Virus record (IMG/VR): IMGVR_UViG_3300044491_000950
Location: 1-32,317 of that record
Direction: 5' to 3' (one strand)
Source of the DNA: a virus
Length of the DNA stretch: 32,317 nt
Both the position numbers and the translations under genes were made by a program. The notes under the pieces were generated by a model, which had not been told where the DNA came from, did no database searches, and saw only the letters and a program-made list of their open reading frames with translations. Below, one piece after another: positions 1-6,524 of this stretch (the first letter of the stretch is position 1; the number at the start of each line of letters is the position of its first letter).

Positions 1-23
1 AACTGCTATTGAGGAGATCAAGA

Positions 24-773
24 ATGGCGCTAACAAATAAGTTTAGTTATGAGAATGCACTAGAATGTGCAAACCTAAGTAATCTAGCATACCAAGAAGA
101 AAAAGCATTTAAAAAAGCTGCCTCTGCTATGGGATATAAGAATATCAGATTTTTTAATATCGATGGTGCCCAAGCATATGGTATGAGTAAGAACGATTAT
201 GTAGTGTTGGCGTTTAGAGGCACGGAACCCACACAATTCAATGATATCAAAGCAGACCTCAATGCACTGCATGTGCGTAATGAATTAGGTGCAGGCAGAG
301 TGCATAAAGGATTTAAAAGTGAAGTTGACGAACTGTGGGATCAAATTGAAGCATGGTTAGCTAAACGTAAATTTACACAAGTGTACACATGCGGTCACAG
401 TTTAGGTGGAGCTATGAGTACTATTGCTTGTAGTAGATTACCTGAAGGAACAATATGCTATAACTACGGATCACCACGTGTTGGTACTAGAAGTTGGGTT
501 AAAGAGTATAACAGTAAATTTACATGTTATAGATTTGTAAACAACAACGACATTGTACCACGTGTTCCGCCTAGCTTTTTGTTTTATAGACATGCTGGTG
601 AACTACACTATATCAATACATATGGTAACATCAGAAATGCTACTGCTTGGCAAAGATTCAAAGATAGATTCAGAGGATATCGAGCAGCGTTTCGTAAACG
701 TCAGTGGTTTGATAGTATTTTAGATCACAGCATGCCTGGTTATGTTGAACGTATTAGTAAACACACAGACTAG
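24..773 (+). CDS. Class 3 lipase (alpha/beta hydrolase)
   Basis: Predicted 249-residue esterase/lipase of the fungal-type lipase class 3 family. The nucleophile elbow GHSLGG places the serine at residue 126. The Asp of NNNDIVPRVP (residue 176) and the His of DHSMPGY (residue 235) complete a plausible Ser-Asp-His triad, and AFRGTE (63-68) fits the oxyanion region. I chose the ATG at 24 because GAGGAGAT lies just upstream; an in-frame TTG at 9 is less likely. No signal peptide is visible, so the protein would act in the cytoplasm or be released at lysis. It is the only plus-strand protein gene and converges on the next gene with a 4-base overlap. A role in membrane-lipid breakdown or lysis is inference; the family call is firm. 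Confidence 0.88.
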   Translation: MALTNKFSYENALECANLSNLAYQEEKAFKKAASAMGYKNIRFFNIDGAQAYGMSKNDYVVLAFRGTEPTQFNDIKADLNALHVRNELGAGRVHKGFKSEVDELWDQIEAWLAKRKFTQVYTCGHSLGGAMSTIACSRLPEGTICYNYGSPRVGTRSWVKEYNSKFTCYRFVNNNDIVPRVPPSFLFYRHAGELHYINTYGNIRNATAWQRFKDRFRGYRAAFRKRQWFDSILDHSMPGYVERISKHTD

Positions 774-985
774 CCTCCGGGCGTAAATCCTTTTGGTCTA
801 TACCAAATTTTTTGGTCATGTAACCTGCCAAGAAGATCTTGTATCTCTATCATTTCCGCATGGAGTTGAGTAGATACATCGCCTTGAGCAATGGCCATAC
901 CTCTACGGCCAGCCTTTGCTCTTAGTGCTGATTCAATAACTTCAATGTCTCTTACTGTTAATTCAAAGTTGTTGTTGGGTTTCAT
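770..985 (-). CDS. Small hypothetical protein, 71 aa
   Basis: Not recognised. The product is charged and largely helical, with a central RAKAGRRGMAIAQGD segment and no membrane segment. AAAGGAAAT lies about 10 bases before the ATG. Its stop overlaps the end of the lipase gene on the other strand by 4 bases, so the two transcripts converge here. It follows the oxygenase gene at a short gap and is probably cotranscribed with it. Confidence 0.65.
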   Translation of the reverse strand: MKPNNNFELTVRDIEVIESALRAKAGRRGMAIAQGDVSTQLHAEMIEIQDLLGRLHDQKIWYRPKGFTPGG

Positions 986-1000
986 ATAAAAGTATTTCCT

Positions 1001-1564
1001 TTAAGTAAAGTTAGGGCCACGAGCCCAAACAATTAAACTTTGTCTGTTGCCTTTTGTAATAGGCGTTACTGTGTGTGGCATAAAGCTAGGAAAAAACAAT
1101 GCACTATTTTTTTTAATTTTTCCTACTTCCCAGCCGTGTTGTTTACTTGCAAAATGAAAATCTCCGCCTTCGTAATCGTCGTTAAGTAATATACTACAAC
1201 TAATTTTACGAATTGGTCTCCTGTCAGAATATCTTAACATACAATCCACATGCCAGTCAAATTCATCATTTACATCATAACTTAAATGTTGTAAATTCTC
1301 TATTACATCAAGTGCAAAATGAAATTTCGCATCATTAACAAATTTAATAGCATTTTCTAAATGTTTGTAGATGTCTTGCATTGGGCCTTTATTTTCAAGC
1401 CAAGTTGGTGTGTTTTTTCTAATCTGACAGTCAGCCTGACTGCTGGGATCTGTGTTCTCTACTGCTTGGTTAATAATATCCAATTGTCCTTGACTAAAAA
1501 TATCTTCAATAATGTAATGCCAAGTTTGATCTATGGGATCTGGATTTCTTAAGAAATGTGTCAT
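1001..1564 (-). CDS. 2OG-Fe(II) oxygenase (prolyl 4-hydroxylase-like)
   Basis: A 187-residue protein with the double-stranded beta-helix signature of 2-oxoglutarate/Fe(II) dioxygenases. The iron ligands are H105 and D107 (WHVDCML) and H164 (MPHTVTP), and R174 (GNRQSLIVW) would bind 2-oxoglutarate. Such enzymes couple decarboxylation of 2-oxoglutarate to hydroxylation of a protein or small substrate, and are common in marine T4-like phages; the substrate cannot be told from sequence. A promoter (TTGACA, 17 bases, TACATT) ends only 5 bases before the ATG, so the mRNA may have little or no leader. The nearest SD-like run, AAGGA, lies inside the promoter, too far upstream to be typical. Confidence 0.87.
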   Translation of the reverse strand: MTHFLRNPDPIDQTWHYIIEDIFSQGQLDIINQAVENTDPSSQADCQIRKNTPTWLENKGPMQDIYKHLENAIKFVNDAKFHFALDVIENLQHLSYDVNDEFDWHVDCMLRYSDRRPIRKISCSILLNDDYEGGDFHFASKQHGWEVGKIKKNSALFFPSFMPHTVTPITKGNRQSLIVWARGPNFT

Positions 1565-1569
1565 AATTC

Positions 1570-1598
1570 AATGTAACATCCTTTTTATTATGTGTCAA
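1570..1598 (-). promoter_or_regulatory. Sigma70-type promoter of the oxygenase gene
   Basis: On the minus strand: -35 TTGACA (1593-1598), 17-base spacer, -10 TACATT (1570-1575). The -10 box ends 5 bases before the ATG at 1564, so the start of transcription should fall on or next to the start codon. Confidence 0.65.
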
Positions 1599-1599
1599 C

Positions 1600-1755
1600 C
1601 TACAATCCTAAGCAAGGAATTAGTATACTTTGTTTGCAGTTGTCTGGATAAGCAATTGCTGACCCAAGTATAGGCATCCCTACCATTCCGATAATAATAA
1701 TTAGAAAAGCCCAGCCTAGGCCTTTGGTTGTGCAATAGTTAGTTTGTTCACTCAT
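1600..1755 (-). CDS. Small single-span membrane protein, 51 aa
   Basis: The start is the ATG at 1755 (MSEQTNY), chosen because GGAGG lies 10 bases upstream; a longer reading to 1797 has no comparable site. Residues about 13-35 (LGWAFLIIIIGMVGMPILGSA) form one transmembrane helix. The C-terminus carries two Cys (YPDNCKQ, IPCLG). The size would fit an inner-membrane regulator or holin-like protein, but nothing specific identifies it. It follows a stem-loop that separates it from the tiny-gene cluster upstream. Confidence 0.6.
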   Translation of the reverse strand: MSEQTNYCTTKGLGWAFLIIIIGMVGMPILGSAIAYPDNCKQSILIPCLGL

Positions 1756-1779
1756 TATTAGTGCCTCCATATAATATAT

Positions 1780-1813
1780 ATAGCAGGCTTTGAACAAAAA
1801 TCAAGCCTGCTAT
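1780..1813 (-). terminator. Stem-loop between tiny genes (possible terminator)
   Basis: A perfect 11-base inverted repeat (ATAGCAGGCTT and AAGCCTGCTAT, 12-base loop) lies after the gene ending at 1846. On the minus strand it is followed by an AT-rich run (ATATATTATAT) rather than a pure T tract, so termination may be partial or the stem may protect the RNA end. Confidence 0.5.
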
Positions 1814-1845
1814 TGTAGTTTTTAGTGCGCTAAAACGTAGCAGTC

Positions 1846-1980
1846 TTAGTGTGTTGGATACATGGTATGCTTGTACTCAGAAATCTTATTAGCTTCTTTA
1901 AACATACCTTTGTTGCGCAATTCACGAATTGCCATGCAGTATGAACGATATTCCATTGCTTTCAAAAATCTCTTAAACAT
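1846..1980 (-). CDS. Tiny basic protein, 44 aa
   Basis: Starts at the ATG at 1980 with GGAGATAAAG directly upstream, and overlaps the previous gene by 8 bases, which supports translational coupling. A longer reading in the same frame, to 2100, would lie inside the neighbour and is not used. The core RELRNKGMFKEANKI resembles RAAAELHRQGYYKEAKALM in the preceding gene, so the two look like diverged paralogues. Function unknown. Confidence 0.6.
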   Translation of the reverse strand: MFKRFLKAMEYRSYCMAIRELRNKGMFKEANKISEYKHTMYPTH

Positions 1981-2167
1981 CTTTATCTCCAAGCATAAGT
2001 GCTTTGGCTTCTTTGTAGTAGCCTTGACGATGTAGTTCAGCGGCAGCCCTGGCTCTACCTGCTGATTCACCAAATGCCCATACGCCCATAGCAAATGCAA
2101 CGGCGTACTTGTTGAGTGTTTTGATAAATGTTGGTGTTTCTACTGGTGTGTTTCCTACTGCTTCCAT
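1973..2167 (-). CDS. Tiny protein, 64 aa, paralogue of its neighbour
   Basis: The ATG at 2167 overlaps the stop of the DUF1127-like gene by one base (TAATG) and has GAGAGG upstream. The N-terminal half includes a mildly hydrophobic stretch (KYAVAFAMGVWAFGESAG), followed by RARAAAELHRQGYYKEAKALM. The R-x-x-x-E-L pattern recalls the short Arg-rich helix of alphaproteobacterial DUF1127-type proteins, but the match is too weak to call. Confidence 0.62.
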   Translation of the reverse strand: MEAVGNTPVETPTFIKTLNKYAVAFAMGVWAFGESAGRARAAAELHRQGYYKEAKALMLGDKDV

Positions 2168-2427
2168 TATACCCAACCTCTCAAGTTACGGTTTGCTTGT
2201 ACAACACTTCTGTTATCGTGAAAGGTTCCATTAGCAATTGAAGTAATATCACTGCGACCAATGCCCACGTCTTTTAACTCAGAGTCTGAAAGTCTTGACA
2301 GTTCAATTTTTGTTTTACGTACCAATGCACGTTTTTGTGATTTAATTTTCATGTCATGTACAAGGTCCATTAGTCCTTGTACTGCGTCTGTTAAGATAGT
2401 TGATGCTGTTAAAATTGCTTGTGTCAT
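2167..2427 (-). CDS. DUF1127-like protein, 86 aa
   Basis: Residues about 40-62 (IELSRLSDSELKDVGIGRSD) match the DUF1127 (YjiS-like) signature, typically L-x-x-L-S-D-x-x-L-x-D-I-G-I-x-R-x-D. The family is abundant in Alphaproteobacteria, where small members have been linked to RNA turnover and phosphate or carbon metabolism; some bind RNA through Arg-rich helices. The N-terminal half is a separate helical stretch. The start is the ATG at 2427 with GGGAG upstream; it overlaps the upstream stop by one base. A phage copy could mimic or disturb a host regulator, which is inference. This gene is also a clue to an alphaproteobacterial host. Confidence 0.75.
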   Translation of the reverse strand: MTQAILTASTILTDAVQGLMDLVHDMKIKSQKRALVRKTKIELSRLSDSELKDVGIGRSDITSIANGTFHDNRSVVQANRNLRGWV

Positions 2428-2597
2428 TAGTTGTGTACTCCCATTCGTGGCCCAGCGCCGTTGTGTGTCATCATGTAGTGATAGGCAAACTGCCAATCAT
2501 TTTTATACTCTGTTTTTGCGTATAGTCGCATGTCATCAGAGTGCTTAGTTTTCCTCGCAAACAAGCTCGCAAGGTTATTGTATAGTATATTAACCAT
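2427..2597 (-). CDS. Tiny protein, 56 aa (MVNILYNN...)
   Basis: A 56-codon reading frame from the ATG at 2597, with GGAG 8 bases upstream, ending TAATG into the DUF1127-like gene. The product begins MVNILYNNLASLFARKTKH and contains several Tyr and His residues (YKNDWQFAYHYMM). No family recognised. The good ribosome site and one-base overlap with the next gene support it over an overlapping 79-codon frame. Confidence 0.6.
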   Translation of the reverse strand: MVNILYNNLASLFARKTKHSDDMRLYAKTEYKNDWQFAYHYMMTHNGAGPRMGVHN

Positions 2598-2645
2598 TTT
2601 GAATCTCCATATTCAGTTTTGTGGATGCTTGAGGAAAGCAATACC

Positions 2646-2661
2646 CCAGGTCTTTTCCTGG
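2646..2661 (-). other. Leader stem-loop upstream of the tiny-gene cluster
   Basis: CCAGG and CCTGG flank a 6-base loop in the roughly 130-base untranslated leader between the late octamer at 2737-2744 and the ATG at 2597. A second possible stem (CCTCA with TGAGG) lies nearer the transcript start. No known riboswitch is recognised. Confidence 0.35.
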
Positions 2662-2736
2662 CGTCATTCGCTTGATATGGCAGTCTGCGCCTGCCCCTCA
2701 TTTTTTGCAAGCTGAGGACGCTTGTTGTTGTACTTT

Positions 2737-2744
2737 TATTTATT
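2737..2744 (-). promoter_or_regulatory. Late promoter octamer AATAAATA (tiny-gene cluster)
   Basis: AATAAATA on the minus strand, one mismatch from the T4 late consensus TATAAATA. Transcription would begin near 2731 and read through a structured leader into the genes from 2597 to 1600. Confidence 0.45.
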
Positions 2745-2759
2745 TTAATATAACACTAA

Positions 2760-2810
2760 AAACCATGGTTTACTAGTGCTGTATGCGCAAAGACGATATG
2801 CGCTTTGCGC
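2760..2810. other. Inverted-repeat cluster after the 455-aa gene
   Basis: Two dyads follow the stop at 2833: GCGCAAAG...CTTTGCGC (2785-2810, 10-base loop) and the 12-base palindrome AAACCATGGTTT (2760-2771), which is flanked by imperfect CACTA/TAGTG arms. The second could act as a weak terminator for the upstream gene, being followed on the minus strand by TTTAGTGTTATATT. No operator or origin can be assigned. Confidence 0.4.
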
Positions 2811-2832
2811 AACTGTGCGTATCTGCACATCT

Positions 2833-4200
2833 CTATTTTAGTTTGAATCCTATACGACCTTTTTGCCCTGTAGCAAAATAAGTCTTGTTAACCAATTGAC
2901 TGTCACCTGCAAACACTGCTGGAAATTTAGTAAAGTAAGATAACTTTACTGCATCATTCGTTTGTTTACCTTGTGTTACTAATTGTACATATTGGTTATT
3001 GTTTAGCGTGGCTAGCATTGCAGATTTAAATTCATCCATACTGTTTACTATGGGAACCATTTGATTAACAATCGCTGTCATAGCATGCCAAAATACTCTA
3101 TAGTCCGGTCTTTGTAGTGTACCACTTTGTACGCCTTGTTCAGTTGTCATACGTTGCAAACGTTCTGTACCCAAGTCTTGAATACTTTGACTGCGCTTGT
3201 CTAAATCATTGAGTGCAACAATGTCTTGCTGATTAATTAATTGTAAACTACGTGCTACTTTTAATGGACCGTTTATTGCGCTTTCTGTTGCCAGTGTCTT
3301 GATAATAAGACTACCACGTGGGTACTGCGCTTCAATCTCAGGTGTCATCTGTTTGTATACACCACTAAGACTACTAGCAGCTCCGCCGCTTGTACTAATC
3401 TTACTACTGATCTGTACTTGGCGTCCATCTGCTAGTTGTATATAACTGTCAATTAGTTCTTGTGATACGTTTTGTGGGAACATAATTTTTGCCCCTAGGA
3501 AGTTATTAACTTCAAATGCTGCAAATAATTTACCTGTGTCGCCTCTAACACTAGCGCCTCCTACTGTACTGGTTAATGCAATAGGTCCCAAATACTCACC
3601 TGCATATTTTTGCAGTACATTGAAGTACTTTCCTGCGCCTGGAATATCTTCTGTTCGACCTGTTTTTGCTTGCTCTACAGCAGATTTCATTACTACTGCC
3701 AAGTCTTCGTTACCTGTACCTTGTACTAATTGTTCTGTACCTTGTACTACTGAATTAGCTAGTTCATCACGACTGCGATAGTTTTCGTCTGTGATGATAT
3801 CACTTGGTTTAATTGGAAGGCTTTCTTTTTCAACGCCTGCACTAAACTTGTAACCATTTAGCGTTTTCCATGTACCGTGTACTCCAGCTGCTGGAATACT
3901 TTTCAAGTAACGTACCCAATATTGTGGAATGCCATCTTTGTCTGTTACAGTAGCAATTACAGCGGCAAGTGAGCCGCTGTTTGGATTGTTGTCATTAACT
4001 TGAGCATATTCGCCAGGAACAGCACCTTCAACTGCACTTAGCATTTCATCCATATCTCTAAATGCATTACCTTCTTTTGGTAATACAAGTATGTCTTGTA
4101 TGGTTAAAACGTCATTTTCGTCGGTGTTACTGATGTAGGTTTCACCCTGCGTTCTCGCGGTTACACCTCTAGATTCTGATAATAGTTCAAATGCTCTCAT
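2833..4200 (-). CDS. Conserved phage protein, 455 aa, capsid-targeting-like N-terminus
   Basis: Not assigned to a family with confidence. It starts MRAFELLSESRG, a short N-terminus like those of several other late proteins here, with L-S-E as a possible prohead-protease site. The rest looks globular. Near residues 250-280, ADGRQVQISSK followed by a Gly/Ser-rich turn resembles the D...(E/Q)-x-K arrangement of PD-(D/E)XK nucleases, but this is weak. A late octamer lies exactly 5 bases before the ATG and no Shine-Dalgarno sequence is close, so a leaderless late mRNA is likely. It follows the GMP reductase gene closely. Packaging in the virion is inference. Confidence 0.75.
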   Translation of the reverse strand: MRAFELLSESRGVTARTQGETYISNTDENDVLTIQDILVLPKEGNAFRDMDEMLSAVEGAVPGEYAQVNDNNPNSGSLAAVIATVTDKDGIPQYWVRYLKSIPAAGVHGTWKTLNGYKFSAGVEKESLPIKPSDIITDENYRSRDELANSVVQGTEQLVQGTGNEDLAVVMKSAVEQAKTGRTEDIPGAGKYFNVLQKYAGEYLGPIALTSTVGGASVRGDTGKLFAAFEVNNFLGAKIMFPQNVSQELIDSYIQLADGRQVQISSKISTSGGAASSLSGVYKQMTPEIEAQYPRGSLIIKTLATESAINGPLKVARSLQLINQQDIVALNDLDKRSQSIQDLGTERLQRMTTEQGVQSGTLQRPDYRVFWHAMTAIVNQMVPIVNSMDEFKSAMLATLNNNQYVQLVTQGKQTNDAVKLSYFTKFPAVFAGDSQLVNKTYFATGQKGRIGFKLK

Positions 4201-4205
4201 ACAAC

Positions 4206-4213
4206 TATTTATT
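4206..4213 (-). promoter_or_regulatory. Late promoter octamer AATAAATA, 5 nt before ATG 4200
   Basis: AATAAATA-GTTGT-ATG on the minus strand. The octamer overlaps the TAA stop of the upstream gene (4212-4214). With T4 spacing (-13 to -6) the first base of the ATG is +1. Confidence 0.65.
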
Positions 4214-5372
4214 AATTTCCAGTCGTTGTTCTTTCATAAGTTTTATTGAATTGATTGTTTACTTTAATAAACGTTGTACATTTGTTGAGTTGTTTGAGAC
4301 AGTTTGCACCGACGTATGTGAGTGTACTACGTACACCTCCTAGTACATCTTGTAGTGTTACTACAACTGGTCCGCGATACGGTACAAGCACTGTGCGGCC
4401 TTCGCTGCTACGATAGTCTTTGAGACCTTCGAAGTGTTTGTTGTTGGCTGTAGCACTACTCATACCGTAGAACTGTACAAATTGTTTTCTTTCAATTACA
4501 CGTTCGCCGTGTAAATCTTCTAGCTGGTTAGTTTCATAAAACTTTTCAATTACTTCACCACCGCCTTCGTCGTGTCCAGCAAGCATTCCGCCTAGCATTA
4601 CAAAGTCTGCGCCGGCAGCAAAAGCCTTAGCCACGTCGCCAGGGCAGGTACAGCCGCCATCAGCAATAATATGTCCACCAAGACCATGAGCCGCGTCTGC
4701 ACATTCGATAACTGCCGAAAGTTGGGGATACCCCACGCCAGTCTGAATGCGAGTAGTGCATACACTACCAGGGCCAATTCCCACTTTAACAATATCTGCA
4801 CCATTTAGTATTAACTCTTGTGTTTGGTCTGCGGTAACTACATTACCTGCAATGATTACGATAGTAGGGTACAACAGTCTAAACTCAGCAACATATTCAA
4901 TGAAACGCTGACTGTATCCGTTTGCTACATCTATACATACATATTTTAGTTTATCGCCAACTTGTTTGTATACGTCACTGAATTTCTGTTGATCTGAATC
5001 TTTAATACCGATGCTCATAGCAACATGTTCTGTACGTTTGGGCACTTCTCCATTAAAGTAATCTACTAGTGCTTGTACACTGTATGTTTTAACAAGACAA
5101 GTAAACACATTAAGTTCGCTTAGTCTATCTGCCATAGCAAATGTTCCAACTCCATCCATATTACTAGCCATAATAGGAATGCCTTCGTAATCATAATCGC
5201 CGTGTGCTGGATAACCATAAGGCAATTCATTGGAGTTATGTTTGGGATTTCTATAATTTCTAAATGCAAAACTTCGTTGCATTTCTACTTCTTTTCGTGA
5301 TCCTAGTGTACTACGCTTTGGTCTAATCAAGACATCAGAGTAGTCTAATTTTGTTTCATCTTCTATTCGCAT
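4212..5372 (-). CDS. guaC: GMP reductase
   Basis: A 386-residue TIM-barrel enzyme of the IMP dehydrogenase/GMP reductase family. GPGSVCTTR puts the catalytic Cys at 205, with Thr207 close by. IIADGG (235-240), GADFVMLGGMLAGH (254-267) and FYGMSSATAN (301-310) bind the nucleotide phosphate and base. The C-terminal part, with FYGMSS, YRSSEGRTV and LGGVRSTLTYVG, follows GMP reductase rather than IMP dehydrogenase, and no CBS domains are present. The reaction is GMP + NADPH to IMP + NH3, which would draw host guanine nucleotides back to the purine branch point during DNA replication. The ATG directly follows the clpS stop (TAAATG), so the two are coupled. Confidence 0.9.
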   Translation of the reverse strand: MRIEDETKLDYSDVLIRPKRSTLGSRKEVEMQRSFAFRNYRNPKHNSNELPYGYPAHGDYDYEGIPIMASNMDGVGTFAMADRLSELNVFTCLVKTYSVQALVDYFNGEVPKRTEHVAMSIGIKDSDQQKFSDVYKQVGDKLKYVCIDVANGYSQRFIEYVAEFRLLYPTIVIIAGNVVTADQTQELILNGADIVKVGIGPGSVCTTRIQTGVGYPQLSAVIECADAAHGLGGHIIADGGCTCPGDVAKAFAAGADFVMLGGMLAGHDEGGGEVIEKFYETNQLEDLHGERVIERKQFVQFYGMSSATANNKHFEGLKDYRSSEGRTVLVPYRGPVVVTLQDVLGGVRSTLTYVGANCLKQLNKCTTFIKVNNQFNKTYERTTTGN

Positions 5373-5675
5373 TTAAGCCTCTTCTATGTCAAAACTGAGT
5401 GGATATCCGGCTGTTCTGCTGAATAGTAAACTTTCGCTTACTTTTTGTTCAGCAATTTCATAGTAGTATATACCCGCAACACCTTTGCCTTCGTTGTGTA
5501 CATGTAATGTAACTTCTTCAGCACTACTTTGGTTGTGATTATATACATTTATAAGCAATTCGATAACAAACTCCATGGGTGTGTGGTCATCGTTGTGTAA
5601 CACGACTTTATACTTACTAGGTCTAGGTGTGTTTAGCCCAATATTATCTATAGTTTGTTCTGTTGATTGTTCCAT
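5373..5675 (-). CDS. clpS: ClpS-like adaptor of ClAP protease
   Basis: A 100-residue protein matching the ClpS fold. KYKVVLHNDDHTPMEFV (21-37) carries the N-degron pocket Asn28/Asp29 and Met34; HVHNEGKG (58-65) is the second pocket segment, followed by YYYEIAEQKV, which contacts ClpA in cellular ClpS. ClpS delivers proteins with bulky N-terminal residues to ClpAP. A phage version could redirect host proteolysis; ClpS homologues are known in some marine myoviruses. The gene has a late octamer exactly 5 bases before its ATG and no Shine-Dalgarno sequence, so it appears to start a leaderless late transcript continuing into guaC. Confidence 0.88.
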   Translation of the reverse strand: MEQSTEQTIDNIGLNTPRPSKYKVVLHNDDHTPMEFVIELLINVYNHNQSSAEEVTLHVHNEGKGVAGIYYYEIAEQKVSESLLFSRTAGYPLSFDIEEA

Positions 5676-5680
5676 GCTAA

Positions 5681-5688
5681 TATTTATC
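5681..5688 (-). promoter_or_regulatory. Late promoter octamer GATAAATA, 5 nt before clpS
   Basis: GATAAATA-TTAGC-ATG on the minus strand. Spacing predicts +1 on the A of the start codon. No purine-rich ribosome site lies in the upstream 20 bases. Confidence 0.65.
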
Positions 5689-5723
5689 GTAAATTGTGGG
5701 GGATATTACTCCCCCACTTTTGG

Positions 5724-6158
5724 TTACTTGATTTGAATAGTGCGTGGTTTCTTCTCGTCTGGAACAATACGCTCTAATTCGATGAATAGCATACCATTTT
5801 CCATTCTAGATCCATTTACTACAATGTCGTCGCTAAGTGTAAAGTTGCGTTTGAAATGACGCTGGCTGATGCCTTTGTGTAACCATTCCCATCCGCTAGA
5901 CTCTACTTCGCCTTCTGGTGTGTGTTCAACTGTAAGTACACCTTCTGCTACAGTAATCTCCAAATCTTCTTTGGCAATACCAGCTAGTGCAATTTCAATT
6001 TGAAACTTCTCACCATCACGTACAATGTTGTAGGGTGGATATCCTCCTGTACTATTTTGGTTATGATTTACATATTTGAACATGTCGTCAAATACTCTAT
6101 CAAAGCCAACTGCATATGGAGTAAGTTTATTGATGTCTAATGTTGTTAATCTATTCAT
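5724..6158 (-). CDS. Small heat shock protein (Hsp20/IbpA-like)
   Basis: A 144-residue alpha-crystallin-domain chaperone. PPYNIVRDGEKFQIEIALAG begins the domain. GISQRHFKRNFTLSDDI, then the NGMLFIELERIVP segment and a C-terminal PRTIQIK with the I-x-I oligomerisation motif, match IbpA-type proteins. It would hold unfolding proteins in an ATP-independent way. The start is the ATG at 6158 because AAGGGG lies 7 bases upstream; an ATG at 6164 is too close to that site. It follows the phasin-like gene after 11 bases and precedes clpS. Hsp20 genes are common in marine T4-like phages. Confidence 0.92.
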   Translation of the reverse strand: MNRLTTLDINKLTPYAVGFDRVFDDMFKYVNHNQNSTGGYPPYNIVRDGEKFQIEIALAGIAKEDLEITVAEGVLTVEHTPEGEVESSGWEWLHKGISQRHFKRNFTLSDDIVVNGSRMENGMLFIELERIVPDEKKPRTIQIK

Positions 6159-6169
6159 ATCCATTCCCC

Positions 6170-6367
6170 TTACGCTTTCAATGCCGCTGTATAAGCAGTG
6201 GTCATTGATTCTGTTGCAGTTGCCCAAGATTTAGCAAACTCTGTGTTTGCGTCAGCCATTGCCCGTAGAGGCGTTGTGTACTGTTCACTTGGATCAATTG
6301 TATTGAGGAAAGTTTTTGTTTGTGTGTGGATTTGGTCCACTAGTCCGTTGATGTAATTTGCTTGCAT
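6170..6367 (-). CDS. Small phasin-like protein, 65 aa
   Basis: A short, fully helical, Ala/Thr-rich product. The stretch ANTEFAKSWATATESMTTAYTAALKA resembles the amphipathic helix of alphaproteobacterial phasins (granule-coating proteins of polyhydroxyalkanoate bodies), and the protein is shorter than typical phasins (about 110-190 aa). AAGGAG lies 8 bases before the ATG. The neighbouring Hsp20 is notable because some phasins have chaperone-like activity. The family call is tentative; an unrelated small helical protein is possible. Confidence 0.6.
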   Translation of the reverse strand: MQANYINGLVDQIHTQTKTFLNTIDPSEQYTTPLRAMADANTEFAKSWATATESMTTAYTAALKA

Positions 6368-6397
6368 AGTAATCTCCTTTTAAAGCAAGATTGATAA

Positions 6398-6420
6398 TGT
6401 AGACCCTATTGGCATCTACA
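6398..6420 (-). other. Leader stem-loop upstream of the phasin-like gene
   Basis: TGTAGA and TCTACA pair around an 11-base loop in the leader between a late-type octamer (6425-6432) and the ribosome site at about 6372-6380. Confidence 0.4.
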
Positions 6421-6424
6421 TGTT

Positions 6425-6432
6425 TATTTAGT
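6425..6432 (-). promoter_or_regulatory. Late-type octamer ACTAAATA upstream of the phasin-like gene
   Basis: ACTAAATA on the minus strand, two mismatches from TATAAATA and the same variant found at 31038-31045. Transcription would start near 6419 and give a leader of about 50 bases. Confidence 0.4.
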
Positions 6433-6435
6433 AAT

Positions 6436-6459
6436 TTAGGGACTAACCGTGGTCCCTAA
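6436..6459. other. Perfect 8-bp stem-loop
   Basis: TTAGGGAC and GTCCCTAA flank an 8-base loop. No T tract follows on either strand. It lies between the minus-strand octamer for the phasin-like gene and the divergent plus-strand promoter, so it may separate the two units. Confidence 0.5.
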
Positions 6460-6489
6460 CGTGCGTATTATGGCGCAACCCCTACTACG

Positions 6490-6518
6490 TTGTTTTTCTT
6501 TTATAGTGCCACTATAAT
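6490..6518 (+). promoter_or_regulatory. Plus-strand sigma70-type promoter for the structured RNA
   Basis: -35 TTGTTT (6490-6495), exactly 17 bases, -10 TATAAT (6513-6518, perfect consensus). It points opposite to every nearby protein gene. Predicted start is about 6525. Confidence 0.55.
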
Positions 6519-6524
6519 TCTTAT

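Noticed and set aside
1981-2100. Extension of the 44-aa gene to an upstream ATG
   Set aside because: It would lie wholly inside the neighbouring gene; the internal ATG at 1980 has its own GGAG site.
2471-2710. 79-codon minus-strand frame starting inside the leader of the tiny-gene cluster
   Set aside because: It overlaps the better supported 56-codon gene (GGAG site, TAATG coupling), and its start lies in a hairpin-rich leader without a ribosome site.
4212-5372. IMP dehydrogenase as identity of the TIM-barrel enzyme
   Set aside because: CBS domains are missing and FYGMSS...YRSSEGRTV...LGGVRSTLTYVG follows GMP reductase.
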